Assembly (NCBI GenBank): GCA_012932295.1
Contig: JAAONU010000002.1
Coordinates: 36,825,521-36,889,520, forward strand
Length of the DNA stretch: 64,000 bases
Direction of reading: 5' to 3'
Origin: Cyclina sinensis
Taxonomy: Eukaryota; Mollusca; Bivalvia; Venerida; Veneridae
Both the position numbers and the translations under genes were made by a program. Positions 1-12,180 of the stretch are shown in pieces. The notes below the pieces were generated by a model. That model saw nothing but the letters and a program-made list of their open reading frames with translations, had not been told where the DNA came from and made no database searches. Position 1 is the stretch's first letter. Each line of letters begins with the position of its first letter.

Positions 1-342
1 CAAGTTTTTTTGTTGTTGTTTTTTTCCAGATGATTCTTTAGCCAAAACATTTGTTTTCGAAGGATATAATGAGTTAACGTCAGATCCACATTTAATTTAT
101 ACATTGTACTGATGATAAACTTTGCGAAAATTAAAATGATAGAATCGTCCAACTTTCTTTTTTCATTCAAGGAAGTGACTTCACACAAATATATATTTTT
201 TTCTTTTGAACTGATAATGCATTTGTATTTATAAACATTCTATCGGAAATGGTAATTAGAGGAAAACGTAGGGTATATTGCTTTCATAACAACATAGGCA
301 AAATTCTGTTTAACAAATAGTCAGAATCTGCATGTCCACTGT
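1..342. other. AT-rich sequence, no feature seen
   Basis: Unique-looking AT-rich DNA with no open frame of note, no tRNA boxes and no obvious repeat. It ends where a CRE-like palindrome begins. Confidence 0.5.
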
Positions 343-607
343 TGACGTCACGCACAGTCATATCACGTATAAGTGCACATTTAGTTGCATTGATTTTTAT
401 TCTTAAGCAAATTTCACGCGATATAAAGCAGGATGCAACGTTGAGCATCTAATTAAAGCATCGTAGCAAGATATCAGCAGACGTTTAATGGCGGACGGGT
501 CACATGCCCTTCATAATGGCGGCGGTCAATTTATCTAAATCTGGAAGGTATGAAACCACCAGTTCAGTCTATCGGAGCTCAAAAAGTGGTACCCGCATAA
601 TGGCGGC
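343..607 (+). promoter_or_regulatory. Possible promoter: CRE, TATA and three YY1-like sites
   Basis: A perfect CRE palindrome TGACGTCA lies at 343-350 and a TATAAAG box at 422-428. Three AATGGCGG motifs follow at 487, 515 and 599; the last two are AATGGCGGC, the core of the animal YY1 element that often sits just downstream of transcription starts. The stretch is locally richer in CpG than its surroundings. No convincing coding exon follows: the ATG at 488 opens only 16 codons and the ATG at 504 only 62 codons without a known domain. The motifs are seen; promoter function is inference, and chance co-occurrence is possible in 64 kb. Confidence 0.22.
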
Positions 608-769
608 TAGAAATGGTTCTCTGTTTTTTGGCTATTTTCAACTTTTTTGCCCTGTTCTGTGTATTATTTTTTGCACGAATTATTTTTCTTGACTATTTCT
701 GAGACTGTGAAAGCAATTTTATGCTGATATGTATTTAGAATGGAATTCACAAAAAGAAATTGTTCCACA

Positions 770-875
770 TTCACAGTTGCTCACCGAAGATGGGACGGAT
801 GGACAGGCGGAATAACGGACGGACAGTGCAACTTCTATATGCCACCCTTCGGGTGCATAAGAATGAATTCAACAA
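770..875 (+). repeat. Truncated bivalve-type repeat tail
   Basis: This short segment holds GGACGGATGGACAGGCGG-like and GGACGGACAG runs, then a purine- and pyrimidine-mixed tail. The same kind of GGACGGACGG tail ends the longer tandem elements at 19.02, 24.13, 47.18, 52.20 and 57.93 kb. It is probably the 3' remnant of such an element. The 66-codon frame across it is not considered a gene. Confidence 0.45.
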
Positions 876-1833
876 GCTAAAATCTGCTTCCTGCCATGGA
901 AGCGCAGCTGCTGATATTCTGATATCAAACCTTAACCTACACTTCAGCTTTCTTAACTAGAACATTTACATTTAAAAGTTCTTTAAACCTACATGTATCA
1001 AAATGATGTCCCTGCTGTCAATAGGAATTCTTAACAGTTGGTCAAGCAAAACAAAATGCTAGTGATCACCTTATGTCGATATCTTCTTTGCTTATTCAAT
1101 AAACAAAAATATTCGAATTCGTATATGCTCATTCAATAAGAAGGTATTCAAATTTGTATTTACCGAGTAAAAAGACTTTAGAGATATTGTGAAGTCCTTT
1201 GTAGGGAATGGTTTTCCAAAACTGTAAAACAGTGGCAAAGCAATCTGTTTTCACAGAAGTCAAAAAGAGCCTTCCGACAAAGAAGACAAATGAGATGCTA
1301 TGTAGGTTTTGTTAATTCTTTTTTTACAATTTTTGCGACTATTGAACTACACTTACAGTCCAACAAACTAACAATCCTACGTCTCTTATGTCTTAAATAA
1401 AAGTAAATGCTTTTGCTTTACCAACATTTATTACATTTATGTGTGTGGCATGAGAGCAGGAATGTGCTTCAAAAGCAAAAACCTTTTTAAATTATATTCA
1501 CATTAACTTACTGTGCTTATTCAATTTCATGTTAGTAAATCTTAACATTATATGCCGATCCCTTTTGTTTAATTGTAGACATTACATGATTTAAACCAAG
1601 CAGTTGAATACAAAACATATAACAAAACATTTAAACTTGTTTCCTGTCTTTGCGAGAACGCAGTTTTAAAGTGTACTTAAATTGGTGAAACATATGAATG
1701 GAAGTACTTGAGTCCCGAAGACACGAATTCCATATAATATTAAAAATTTCAGATCGATGGTTCAGTTCAAAAAGTTTCGTAGAATCTAAAAATAGTAAAA
1801 CAGTTTTCTACAAAACCATAGAAATATTTCTTT

Positions 1834-2130
1834 GATTGATCCAAACATATCTCTAATTGCTTGTCCATAAAAACATGTATTTTGTGCGGAGGTTTTTCGT
1901 GCAACATATGCACACAAAAACATCGAATTTTATATTCGCTCGAAGGGACGCATAATTTTATCCTTCTAAGTTGGATTGATCCTAACATATTTTTAATTGC
2001 TATTCCATAAAAGTACGAAATATATACACATCAGTCCAAATATGTATTTTGTACGAAGGTTTTTTCGTCCACCATCTGCACACAAAAACATCGCATTTTC
2101 CATAAATACGTCTCAAATGACGTATAATGC
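1834..2130 (+). repeat. Two-copy tandem duplication, ~140-155 bp units
   Basis: Copy 1 starts at 1834 and copy 2 at 1974. Both begin GATTGATCC(A/T)AACATAT and share a TTTCGT...CATATGCACAC/CATCTGCACAC segment near their ends. Copy 2 has an extra segment of about 28 bp in the middle. Divergence is clear, so this is an old local duplication. The minus-strand 73-codon frame over copy 1 is a by-product. Confidence 0.6.
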
Positions 2131-2249
2131 CACGCCTCTTATCGTCCGTCTGTCTGACCGTCTATGTGCCTGCTAGCAATTTCGTATTTGTTTAATAATT
2201 TAACCGCTTGAATGACATTCAAGTTACGATAAATGTTTATTTCACTAAG

Positions 2250-2420
2250 GCAGAGTCTAAATGAAGTTCACGATTTCCCTACGGTTAGATCTCAAGACGA
2301 CCCATTCATTTCTATCTTCTCAATAACCCGGAATTCCCACTATTTTTATTTATATCGCAGCAAACGACACTACAGCTTATGACGCGTCTAAGCGTGTAAA
2401 CTTCTCTAGCGTAACAATGT
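2250..2420 (+). repeat. Dispersed repeat shared with 39.17-39.36 kb
   Basis: Several landmarks recur in the same order and orientation at 39,170-39,360: CTACGGTTA, CGACCCATTCATT, CTATCTT followed by a TTTATTTATATC-like run, and AGCGTGTAAACTT / AGTGTGTAAACTT. Length is similar in both places (about 170-190 bp). No terminal structure was found. It could be a repeat fragment or an old segmental duplication. Confidence 0.45.
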
Positions 2421-2689
2421 TTATTGTCGGAGACGGAAAATGCGTAGATATTTTGAAAAAAATAATTTTCTGCACAAACATTAATCTCATTATTTTGGAA
2501 GATTTTGACAAATAAAGTTACCTCTTGAGTTCAGTGACAGTTTATATATGGCAGATAATTATTTGGGATCCCAGTTATATATATAAATAGATTTGCACAA
2601 GTTGCGCGTAAGCTACCTTGATTTCCATTAGCATTGCTGGCTTATGGATAGGTCACGAGAAGGCGATTTTTGGGATATGGTATTAATCC

Positions 2690-3200
2690 GATTGTGTAGA
2701 GCCTATATTGCAGGCCCACCACTTTGATGCCAAGGTCACAGTTTAAGGTTTGAGCCATATAATTCATGTCCGCTCCATATCTTGTAAACCCTTTGCAGGA
2801 TACTTAAGAAAGTTCGGTCAAATGTTTAATATGGTTTAGACGCTATTTAAAATACAGATTTAAGGCCAACCACTTTAATGTTTAAGTCACAGTTTTATCT
2901 AATTGAGGCAAGACAACATGCAGAACATTTCAGGTACGCCGAAGTTACACAGTTTCGGATACTTTGTTTTAGACCATTTTTTTCTCCGCTCTCTATCTCT
3001 TGAAGCACAGAGAGGATATCAATGAAATTTGGGTCAAATGTTTATTTTATTGAGATTACGTGCAGAATCCACATTCAAGAAGCACTACTTTAACGTCATA
3101 TCTCCTCAAACCCTTTCAGGATAATTATGAAACTTTAGTCAGATGTTCATCTCTTCGCAACAACATGTAGAACTACCATTCCTAGTGCTCTAGTCTTGTA
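2690..3200 (+). repeat. Diverged tandem repeat, three units of a bivalve-type element
   Basis: Three degenerate units repeat the order: TCCGCTC(C/T)(A/C)TATCT, an AGGATA core, GAAA(C/G)TT..GTCAAATGTTNA, then a short segment with GCAGAA and a CACTTTAA(T/C)G end. Units begin near 2770, 2985 and 3100. This reads like a widespread class of bivalve tandem elements (recognition from memory, not a search). The 77-codon frame starting at 3196 lies just after the block and is not supported. Confidence 0.5.
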
Positions 3201-5815
3201 CGATTTCGTACATGTTTGGACTTTTGTCAGTGTCAATATCTTCCTTCGGGATTATTTTGTCCCGTCTTCAGCAGAGCTCCTGTCTAAGTATCTAAATACA
3301 CATGTGTATAGGTCGCTCACGAAGTTCTGTACAGAAACATATATAATCCCCCTCTCCTCCTGCAAAAAAAAGTTTGAGGTTTTCATGTCTAGAGCAGAAA
3401 ACCATATGGGCTCCAATCGGAATATGTAACACTCTTAATAACACTATTGTTTTCAGGAATTCAACAGCTTCGATAGGTACATCCTTAACCCCATGTCGTT
3501 GCCTGTATGAGATTTCCGTTCACAAGTTTAAAGTTAAATTGACCTAATTAATTCGATTCAGTCCCAAAACAGTTTTAAGATGACATTCAAGAACTTCATT
3601 TCCTAGTCCTAATATGTTTCTTTAAGACCTATTATTGTTGCTTTGTGAATTTCATATTGTTGTTTTAGTATGTGTTTCTTTAAGACCTATATAGATTATA
3701 CTTTGAACATTATTCGGGACGACCACAGTGTCATCTCCAAAGCACAAGTACAGGAAACGTATTCAGCAATGCCCTGTGACTCTTAATGAATTTGAAAACA
3801 CTGCGTAAATAAATCTACTCGTTTGTGATAAAGACCGAAGATCGATATAAATATCTTTTTTTCGTTTAACAAACGTAAAAAGGATTTTTGAGTCCAATCC
3901 AATTTCCTCTCGGCATGAATTGAAAAGCACACTGTGTGAAGTTGACAGAAAATAAATAGACTCAATCAAGTGAAATGAATATGTGTTTTAGAGCAATAAA
4001 AATTAAAACATTAATCTATCTTCGAGACTCAGCTGTAATCATGTACTCGGGATATCTGCAGTTTATAGCCTTTAGGTGTTATTACGTTTTGACTCTGTTT
4101 GCTCATCTATAACCATTCATCCTAATTTAGTTGAGGATTCTGGAGTTCTGATGCATATTTGTCTGTTTAAGCCGTTGGCGTTAGATTTGAAATATTAGAT
4201 ATGTTTATTGTATGGTTAATTCTTGATTAAAACGTAAATGAAGGATTACATAGTATTGCTTAATACATGTATAATGCGCCCAGACGACCTTTTATTTATT
4301 AAAAGAACTTAATTCGTGATAAACTATGGTGAAAAAAGCAACAACAACATTATGTTCACTACTGAGTTTATATTGCATGTTAAATCCAATTACCTCATGT
4401 CCAAAAATAAATACATTTCTTCAGGCGATAACCTTGTACAATCAGACTTACAATTTTCACGTTCTCAATACATTAGGTCCTAAATAGAAGCGAGCCAATG
4501 GAAATTTTGAATTAAGAAAAGAGTTCTTACTATAAAATCCTTTGTCTTCTTTGACGAATCGTATAAAACAAATGTTATTTTCTGACTTCTTAAGTAACTC
4601 CTTCGCATTAAGTTTAACATTTCAGTGACATTTCAGGCTGCAGACTTAAGAAAAGACTCGATTTTAAGAACGGCTGGGTTGCAAAGAATCTACTTTAGTT
4701 TATTAGTTTATAACAAATTTATTTTAGTTCGATTGTGTAGGAAACTTTTAGCTTATAAAAAAACTACTTTATTCAAAATATCATAAAGAACATATCAGTA
4801 CATCGTAAATGTTGCAATCAGTAACTTTAGTTATATTGCTAATAAAGTTGTAACGATCTTAAACAAAAGAAAAAAGCTATTCAAAAGGCATAATTACGCT
4901 AAATTGGTATCATAACGAGCTAAATGGTGACGCCACGTTAAGATGGCTGTGACGATATTTAAAAAGCGTCATCAGAATTAGGTGTTTAAAAAGTTTCTAG
5001 AATGCGTTTTATGGTAAAAGAGTTATATGATATTTTTTATGCTTGATAATGCATGTAATCTCTGAAAGGCTCTTTTACAGGTTTTAAAAGGCATAACATG
5101 TCCAAAAGATGTCATTTTGAGTTAATGAATGAGAAATATTGTGAATTTCTAAACGAGTTTTCAACGAATGTTTTTCGCTATGACACACTCATAAGGATAC
5201 AGTGAGACAAAACCCTTACTTCAATAATATTGTTCTGTCTTGTGAAGGGTTACATCATTTTTAAATGTGTTTATGTCATGAAATAATCCTGATAGCTTAA
5301 AACTTACTTGTCAGTTTATTTTGCAGAAGCTTGAATCAAACAAGAAGAATGCACCAGAAATATCTTTCTTTCTGCTTGTAATGTTAATTGGCATGTTGAG
5401 ATTTTGTTTCAATTTATCCCCAGTACTGACTGGAACATCAGACTATACAATCATTTAAATTTTATGTGATTAAGACACATACGCAAAGAGTTATTACCTT
5501 ATGATTACCACAGACTATCAGTATACAAGGTTTATGTCCTACTTCAGAAAAAGACTGCGTCTTTGTATTGTTCTAATACTACTTTAACAACTCCAAGAAG
5601 CAAAATGCTTGACAAATTACGTTAAGGTATTAGAGCCAAAATACTTAATAAACATAGTACAGTATTTTACCTTAATGTTCAGAACTGCAAATAATTATAA
5701 CAAAATAAATAATAATAATGATATTATAATTAAAGATAATTTTAAGCCTCCAAGATATATGCTCACGTTTATTTCAAATTCATTCTCTCATAAGTGGGTT
5801 GCGTAGTAAAATATC
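3201..5815. other. No gene seen; AT-rich sequence
   Basis: Only short frames of under 80 codons occur here. A small local duplication of the phrase TTTCTTTAAGACCTAT lies at about 3610 and 3670. Nothing else supports a gene or element. Confidence 0.5.
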
Positions 5816-6001
5816 ATGTTTGTCATTGCATTTAGTAAGTTTTCACTTTTAGCTGAGCTTATTTTAATTTTTTTGTTAGCCGTTCTTATGTCTCATACTG
5901 CATGTTGTATTGTTGTTACGCGCCGTCTCCAGGGCGGCCTGTATATTGGAATGCAGTATGTAAAATTTCCATGGGGTGACGTAAATCCTTTTAGACTGTA
6001 A
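5816..6001 (+). CDS. Possible small secreted or membrane peptide (61 aa)
   Basis: An ATG opens a 61-codon frame. Residues 8-29 are strongly hydrophobic (leucine, isoleucine, alanine and valine rich), as in a signal peptide or a single membrane segment. They are followed by two adjacent cysteines (residues 30-31) and a paired-arginine site (RR, 36-37). The remaining tail of about 24 residues is rich in aromatic and basic residues and ends FPWGDVNPFRL. Third codon positions are mixed and the end is less AT-rich than the flanks. An AATAAA lies at about 6173, within reach as a poly(A) signal. No family is recognised, and an AT-rich genome yields leucine-rich frames by chance. It may equally be noise or an exon fragment. 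Confidence 0.2.
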   Translation: MFVIAFSKFSLLAELILIFLLAVLMSHTACCIVVTRRLQGGLYIGMQYVKFPWGDVNPFRL

Positions 6002-9000
6002 ACTGATTTCACAGTGTGTTCTTTGTAAAAATTAAAACTAATTTTTTTCCGAAATGATTTTTTTTGTACGTGAACTGTAAATTAGGAAAATTCAAATGTA
6101 CTTGAGTCAATTTGAGTGTACGTTTTTTATTGTATTTTTAAGGAACCTTAACACTATTTTGTTTGCAGATGCCAATAAAAAGGAATTAAATATATATTTA
6201 TAAATGGAAGACCTGTTTGTTCAGACATATTGCAACTAAGGTAATGCACATTTTTTGAAGAACAACAACAACATATTTGTTCAACTTTTTATTTCCATTT
6301 ATCTCTTGATTTTAATGGTGATAACTATGACACTGAAACATTGTTTCATTTGTTAAGTAACAAAATAACATAAATTTCATGGAATAACATGCTTGAACAG
6401 AATATTAAACATGCTTGAATAGAATAAAAAATATACTTGTAATATCAATTATAATAATAAACTGTGACCATGCTTTGATTACTTTGATATAATTCAACAT
6501 AAAGACCCGGTGAGATACAGTCACTTATTACTATGCTTCTGATCTGTCATACATGTGTGTGAAATTTCAACAGGTAATACCTTAAGATGAGGTCTAGCAA
6601 TTCTAAATATTTATAAGGGGTCTTGTTCATATTCATTGCAAAACAAAAAAACAATGGTCTTATATTAATGCACATTTTGGTAATAGGTTCTATAACTGTA
6701 CAATATACTAACAATATATTTTAGACACAGTATTTATTAAAAATTATACAGTGTAACACTGAACTGAACAATAGGAAAGAATGAATTTGCAGTTCATTCA
6801 TATTTCGGTACTTTTTCATGCCTTGTATCAATACTTGTAATGACATAATAAATTCTAATGAAACATGTCAGTAAAATGTTACAATTATAAACAGGGTGAA
6901 GTGGTGTTTCCTTTTGAAATAGAGCGTTTTTTTATTGATAGCCTTAGCATTTGCACTGAGTATCTCTAATGGTTTAGAGAGGAAGTATTACGTTTGTTAC
7001 AAATTAGTAAATGAACAGGCTTTGAGAAATAGCAAAAGTACAGTACAAGGTCATTTCAAGATATATGCAGGTTGATTTTCTTAATGTCATCTAATTCTTA
7101 TCAGATATTTCGAGGTGGGTAAACCTGAAGGGCGTTAAATTTGCATATATGTAAATCACTAAATGTTGAAACTCTACTTAGAGCCAATATCTGCCATTTC
7201 ACCTTGGAAGATGTCACCGCAAATATCTATGCATGCTGTCGTTAATGTCTGGTTTTGCACTTTATGTACTGTTACACTAAAAGATATAGCCAGGGGTAGT
7301 TGTGTCCGCTGGACCATAATTCTTGTTTTTCGCACAATGTAATGTACTTTCATTGGTTTTATTTCAATTTGTGTATGCTCGTTTTCTTTCTATATTGTCC
7401 TTACTTTTAGATTCTTGACTGTATCATCTGGACGTCTTTTTCTGTTTGGCTACCTACTCGCACTCTGTTTAATAGTGATGCCCATCGACATAATAAAATG
7501 AACAGCAGTAAATTTTTTTGCCATATGTTGACAATTATGGTAACAAATCTGGCCTATAAAATAATGCATTTTTCATATGAATGTTGAAGTTGTAACCTAA
7601 AATTAGATTTACTGGAACTAAAATGATATATTTTTGGAACAAAAAAATCAAATTGCCACTAAAAAAGAAGTTCAAACAATTTTGACATGAAAACCGATTT
7701 TCAGCATTATCTCCTTTGACTCCACTATTCGGGCACATGCTATGTACAGAGTATTTACGATAACCCGCTATGATTTTGTTATTACAATTCTTATTCTCCA
7801 AATTAAACACAACTTTGATATTAAAGTTGACTAAATCAGTTCAGTTTAGCTGCTTCTCCCTTTGCAGAAATCTTAGACATAAAACCTCCACATATATAAT
7901 GTATGTAAACACAATGGAGCATAACGCCCAGATATATGCAGACATAAAAAATAATACTAGACAGTCATGTGATTCTGTCCGGGAATTTCTGGAATTTCCG
8001 GAATTACACAACATCCGAATCAAGCGTTAGCAAATTGATTCAACAGGTAGTACATCGTAAAAATTCATAATGCTTCGGCAATAATCGAACAGCCAATCAA
8101 AACATAGAATTACATAATACAATGTATTGGATAACACTAACCCAGCTCTAATTGTATATATAGGAATTTATATTTTAGAATTATAGAGGTAAGAAAACAA
8201 AATAAATATCATCTTTTGATTAGGTCAATGATTTGTGTTTAATTTCACTCTCTAAATAAAAAAAAAACGGCATAATGTGACAGCAGCCAATTTTCGTACA
8301 GAGGAAACAGTGCATATAGACTTGACGTAGAATCATCTTTTTAGCATTTAACATTAACAAATGTGAGCGATATACAAAAAGAGTGCAAAAAGATTATATA
8401 TGGTTAACCACCAAACATTTAATCCAACAATACTAATAATCGCAACCCCCACTCCATTTGGCATTTGTGACATTTGACTTGTTGTTTTAAAGGCCAGAGT
8501 AAGAATAATCTATTTCTCTTTTCTTTACTGACTCATTAAAACCTGTGAGATATTTAGTTATTGCTTGAAATATCTTGCAAAAAACATAGTATAAGTGTCT
8601 GAAAGTTATTTAAAAAAATAATGGTATAAGTGTCTGAAACTTTCTATATTTTGTCATAAGGTAGTGTGTTTCTTAAAAAAGTCAATTCACTGAGGCTTTT
8701 GAAAATTTTTATCACGGGACTTAAACCTTAGAATCATATTTAAGTAAACGTGTTTTGTGGTAGACTAACCATGATACGAGATGATTTTAGCTACTGATTA
8801 CGCTAAGAGAGGTGGGAAACTCCATTTTGTTTCATTTGTAAGAATAGAATTTGCATGAGTTTTCGTTCTCTTTAGATGTCATTGAGAATTTCTTTAAACG
8901 AATTTTTCACGTTTTTTAAACTGTATTTGTCAAATTCCTTTGATTTGGATTATTTAAAACTTCGGTTTTAAGGAAAAATCTAACAAAGCTATGCCGCTTC

Positions 9001-9485
9001 TATACTTAAAGTGGTCAAATCATAATGAAAATCATTAATAATTTTTATTGAATATATTTTTTTTTATCTTGAATATTAAACGCATCAACGAGCTGTTGGT
9101 TTGTAGAAGCAGGCCAACCTGAATTTTGTCGTAAGTTTATGGTTGAATAGACTTTTAAAGACATATTGAAGACGAAGCAAATATTAGTATCAAGTAAGGT
9201 TCTTATTGTTTATTAATTTAGTTTTTATATCTTTACACTTAACTTTTAACTACCCTTGAATCTAAATTCAACCATTTTCTATAAATAGTTGATGTACTGA
9301 ATTGATATATTTTATTGTAATTTATGTTAAGCTTTTAAGGCGAAATTTCATATCAGTACATGAATGAAAGTAATGGCCTGCAGCTATTAACCGGAATGAT
9401 TACTTGGTAATCTAAGAGTATTATATGACCTCCAGGATCGGTATGTGACTTGGACTGAAAACAATTAATAAAAAAAGATCGCTTT
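6002..9485. other. No gene seen; AT-rich sequence
   Basis: Only short frames on both strands (under 92 codons) with no domain. A 30 bp local duplication (AGTATAAGTGTCTGAAA / GGTATAAGTGTCTGAAA) lies at 8590 and 8620. The antisense and sense frames at 7.5-8.0 kb overlap each other and neither looks coding. Confidence 0.5.
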
Positions 9486-9960
9486 AACAAGGGGTAAAAC
9501 CTAAATAATGTAGCTCGGTGCTTTAAGCGAGAAAAACATGTAGTCTATGACTAATGTCAGTTTTCGCGTAAATATTCAGGAATTTGGATAAATTATCAAC
9601 AGCTATGGGGATTGTCTTGGAATATTTGTATAATGTATACGACTAGTACCTAGCCATATATGTATGCTAACTGTAGCTGCTATTTGACAGAAGAAGAAAT
9701 GTGTTACAAAAAAGTTATTGAAGGGATGCCAACAAAGGTGTCCCATTTTTTGTGTGATTCTGCAATATTTTGCTTAGGTTTTTGAACTTGTCAAACCATT
9801 CTGCGCCATTGAAACAATATTTTTAAGTAAAAAGGCACACAATTACACATTTACAACCAGTAAGGAACATTTATTATATATTATGTTCTTTTTTTTAACT
9901 TAAAGACAATAAACGTGTAGTTTGGGTCACTTTAAGACCATATTGTGTAACCTCGGTTCT
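9486..9960 (+). repeat. Left arm of a 2.7 kb inverted repeat
   Basis: This about 475 bp segment matches the reverse complement of 11,779-12,180 along its whole length. Shared landmarks run from a GGGGTA..ACCTAAAT outer end through GTGCTTTAAGCGAGAAAAAC and TTCAGGAATTTGG to TTGTGTAACCTCGGTTCT at the inner end. The left arm carries about 78 extra bases at 9675-9752 that the right arm lacks. Identity looks like 80-85 percent by eye. Confidence 0.75.
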
Positions 9961-11778
9961 TTATTGATATTAAGGTTAAGTTTTTCAAAATAGGCATGTT
10001 GAAAAAATTTACAAAGAGTTCTATTTGTATATTTAACTTATTGTTTCTGATAAATAAAACCCCAAAGTATTTCCTTTTTTAAGCTAAGGTGATTCCATAA
10101 ATGTTGCTATGAATTTGAACACTTGCGATTTAAAGGCTGGAAGGTTATGAGGTGCTTTTCATTGTCAGATACATATTACAAGTAAATTTTAAACTATGAA
10201 AGATTTTGACTTGACCACAAGTCTGCAGATTTTATTTAAAGAATCAAAATTGACAATTTTGTATATATAACATACATGCAAACATTATATTTATAAAATC
10301 AAAAAGGGCTTTCTAAGTTGTGTGAAAACAAATTGTCAACTGACAGACAGCCTGTGCCACACAGTTACATTAACTGTATATGCTTGGTGCATTTAAAAAC
10401 TACCAATGTGCTAAGCTTTATATAGTCATTCAAAGGTGAATGTTTCAATCCCTGGACTCAACAAAATATCTATGCGACATTTATTCTTGGATGCCGTATC
10501 CAATGTTCATTTGCATCTTACAATTATTTCAGTTAAAACGAAACAAATTAGAGATACACACAAATTAGACAAGTTAGATTTCTTAAAACATTTGTAGTTT
10601 TTAATGAAGTTTGAAAAATATTATCTTACTTCTTCCACGATCACAACAGTCAATATTTCTTCCGCTTTGATTGGACTATCATTAAACTTAAATGAAATAA
10701 TGAACATAAAGTTCTATGACAACATTATCATCTAAACACAAAATTTGATGTAAAATGTACTTGCATAATTAGTTGGTTCAAACGTTTACATGATTACAAT
10801 GTTTTTATGAAGTCTTTGTCTACATTACAATGCATAATTTCAAATGGGCCATGCAATCCATTCAGAACAGCTTTTAATGACTGAAATAACTGGATGAGAA
10901 ATTACGTGTATATTTCCGTATTTATTCATAGTATTAAAAACACAATGCCAAAGAATAAAGATGAAGTGAAAATCCTTTTATGAAAAAAATAGACCCGGCT
11001 GATAAATATCATCACCTTGCTTAAACTGCCGTTTTGCAACAAATTAAATTAGGTTGCTTATAATTGTGGTTTTAATGTATTTTCTGCAAATAGTGATTAG
11101 TCTTTACTAATGGAACTTGGAAAGGGGATGTAAATGAAATAGTTTGCAACAGGTAAAATGATCACTGACCCCCACTTATCTCGAAGCCGTCAGGTATCTT
11201 AATACATCCGAGATTTAATTCTATATTTGTGAAAAAAATGTAAGTTATCTTTGGAGGATCTTTTACTTCTCATGTATGGAATGTATGAATAGCTTGTAAG
11301 TATATGTCATAATGCTATTTTGCTATGATATTTTAGTAATGAGCTGTTGCCACAAGTTACAGAGTATAGAGTTTATCATTCCGGCATCATCTACAATTTC
11401 AAGGTGAATTTGTTCTAAAATATTCTAATCTTTTTAATCTTTTAATTCTCGCTGGATACCAAACAAAATCTGATTATAATATTAAATTATTGCTTGTACT
11501 CACAACTGTAAGAATTGTTTATTGTTTGTTAACATTTATTCAGCTGTCTATAAAACAATCTTGAACAAATACATATATTGAACCTTAACTTCGGTTATAT
11601 CAAAATTCGATTGCTTTCACTTCATAAAATCACCATGTGTAGTTAATGTAATGCCTTTAAATTGGACAAACACTGGTTTTGAGTATGATTATAGTACAAA
11701 ATAACTGTTAAATTTAACCAATATGCTAGTGGCAGAAAGATATTTTATGTATTAGAATACCGGTATCCAGTTATGTCA
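9961..11778. other. Spacer of the 2.7 kb inverted repeat
   Basis: About 1.8 kb of AT-rich DNA lies between the arms. I see no transposase-like frame, no long ORF and no internal repeat. If the arms bound a transposon, this copy is non-autonomous. Confidence 0.5.
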
Positions 11779-12180
11779 GAACCGAGGTTACACAATAAGG
11801 TCATAAAGTGACTCAAACTACAAGAAGATTTTCTTAAAGTTTAAAAAAACGAACATAGATGCATTATGTATGTTCCTAACTGGTTGTAAATGTTTAATTC
11901 TGTTCCTGTTTACTTAAAATATCATTTTAATGGCGCAAAACTGTTGGTCAAGCTGAAAGACTGAAGCAAAATATTGCAGAATCACACAGTAAGCATACAT
12001 ATGTGGCTATGTACCAGTCGTATACATTATATAAATATTCCTAGAAAATCCCTATACCTGTTGATAATTTAACCAAATTCCTGAATATTTACGCGAAAAC
12101 TGATGACAGTAGTCACAGACTACACGTTTTTCTCGCTTAAAGCACCAAGCTACATGATTTAGGTCCTACCCCATTGTTCA
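11779..12180 (-). repeat. Right arm of a 2.7 kb inverted repeat
   Basis: About 402 bp, the reverse complement of 9486-9960 apart from the 78 bp difference in the left arm. The outer end (CCTACCCCATTGTTCA) pairs with the left arm's outer end less well than the interior does, so the exact boundary is uncertain. No target-site duplication could be fixed. Confidence 0.75.
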
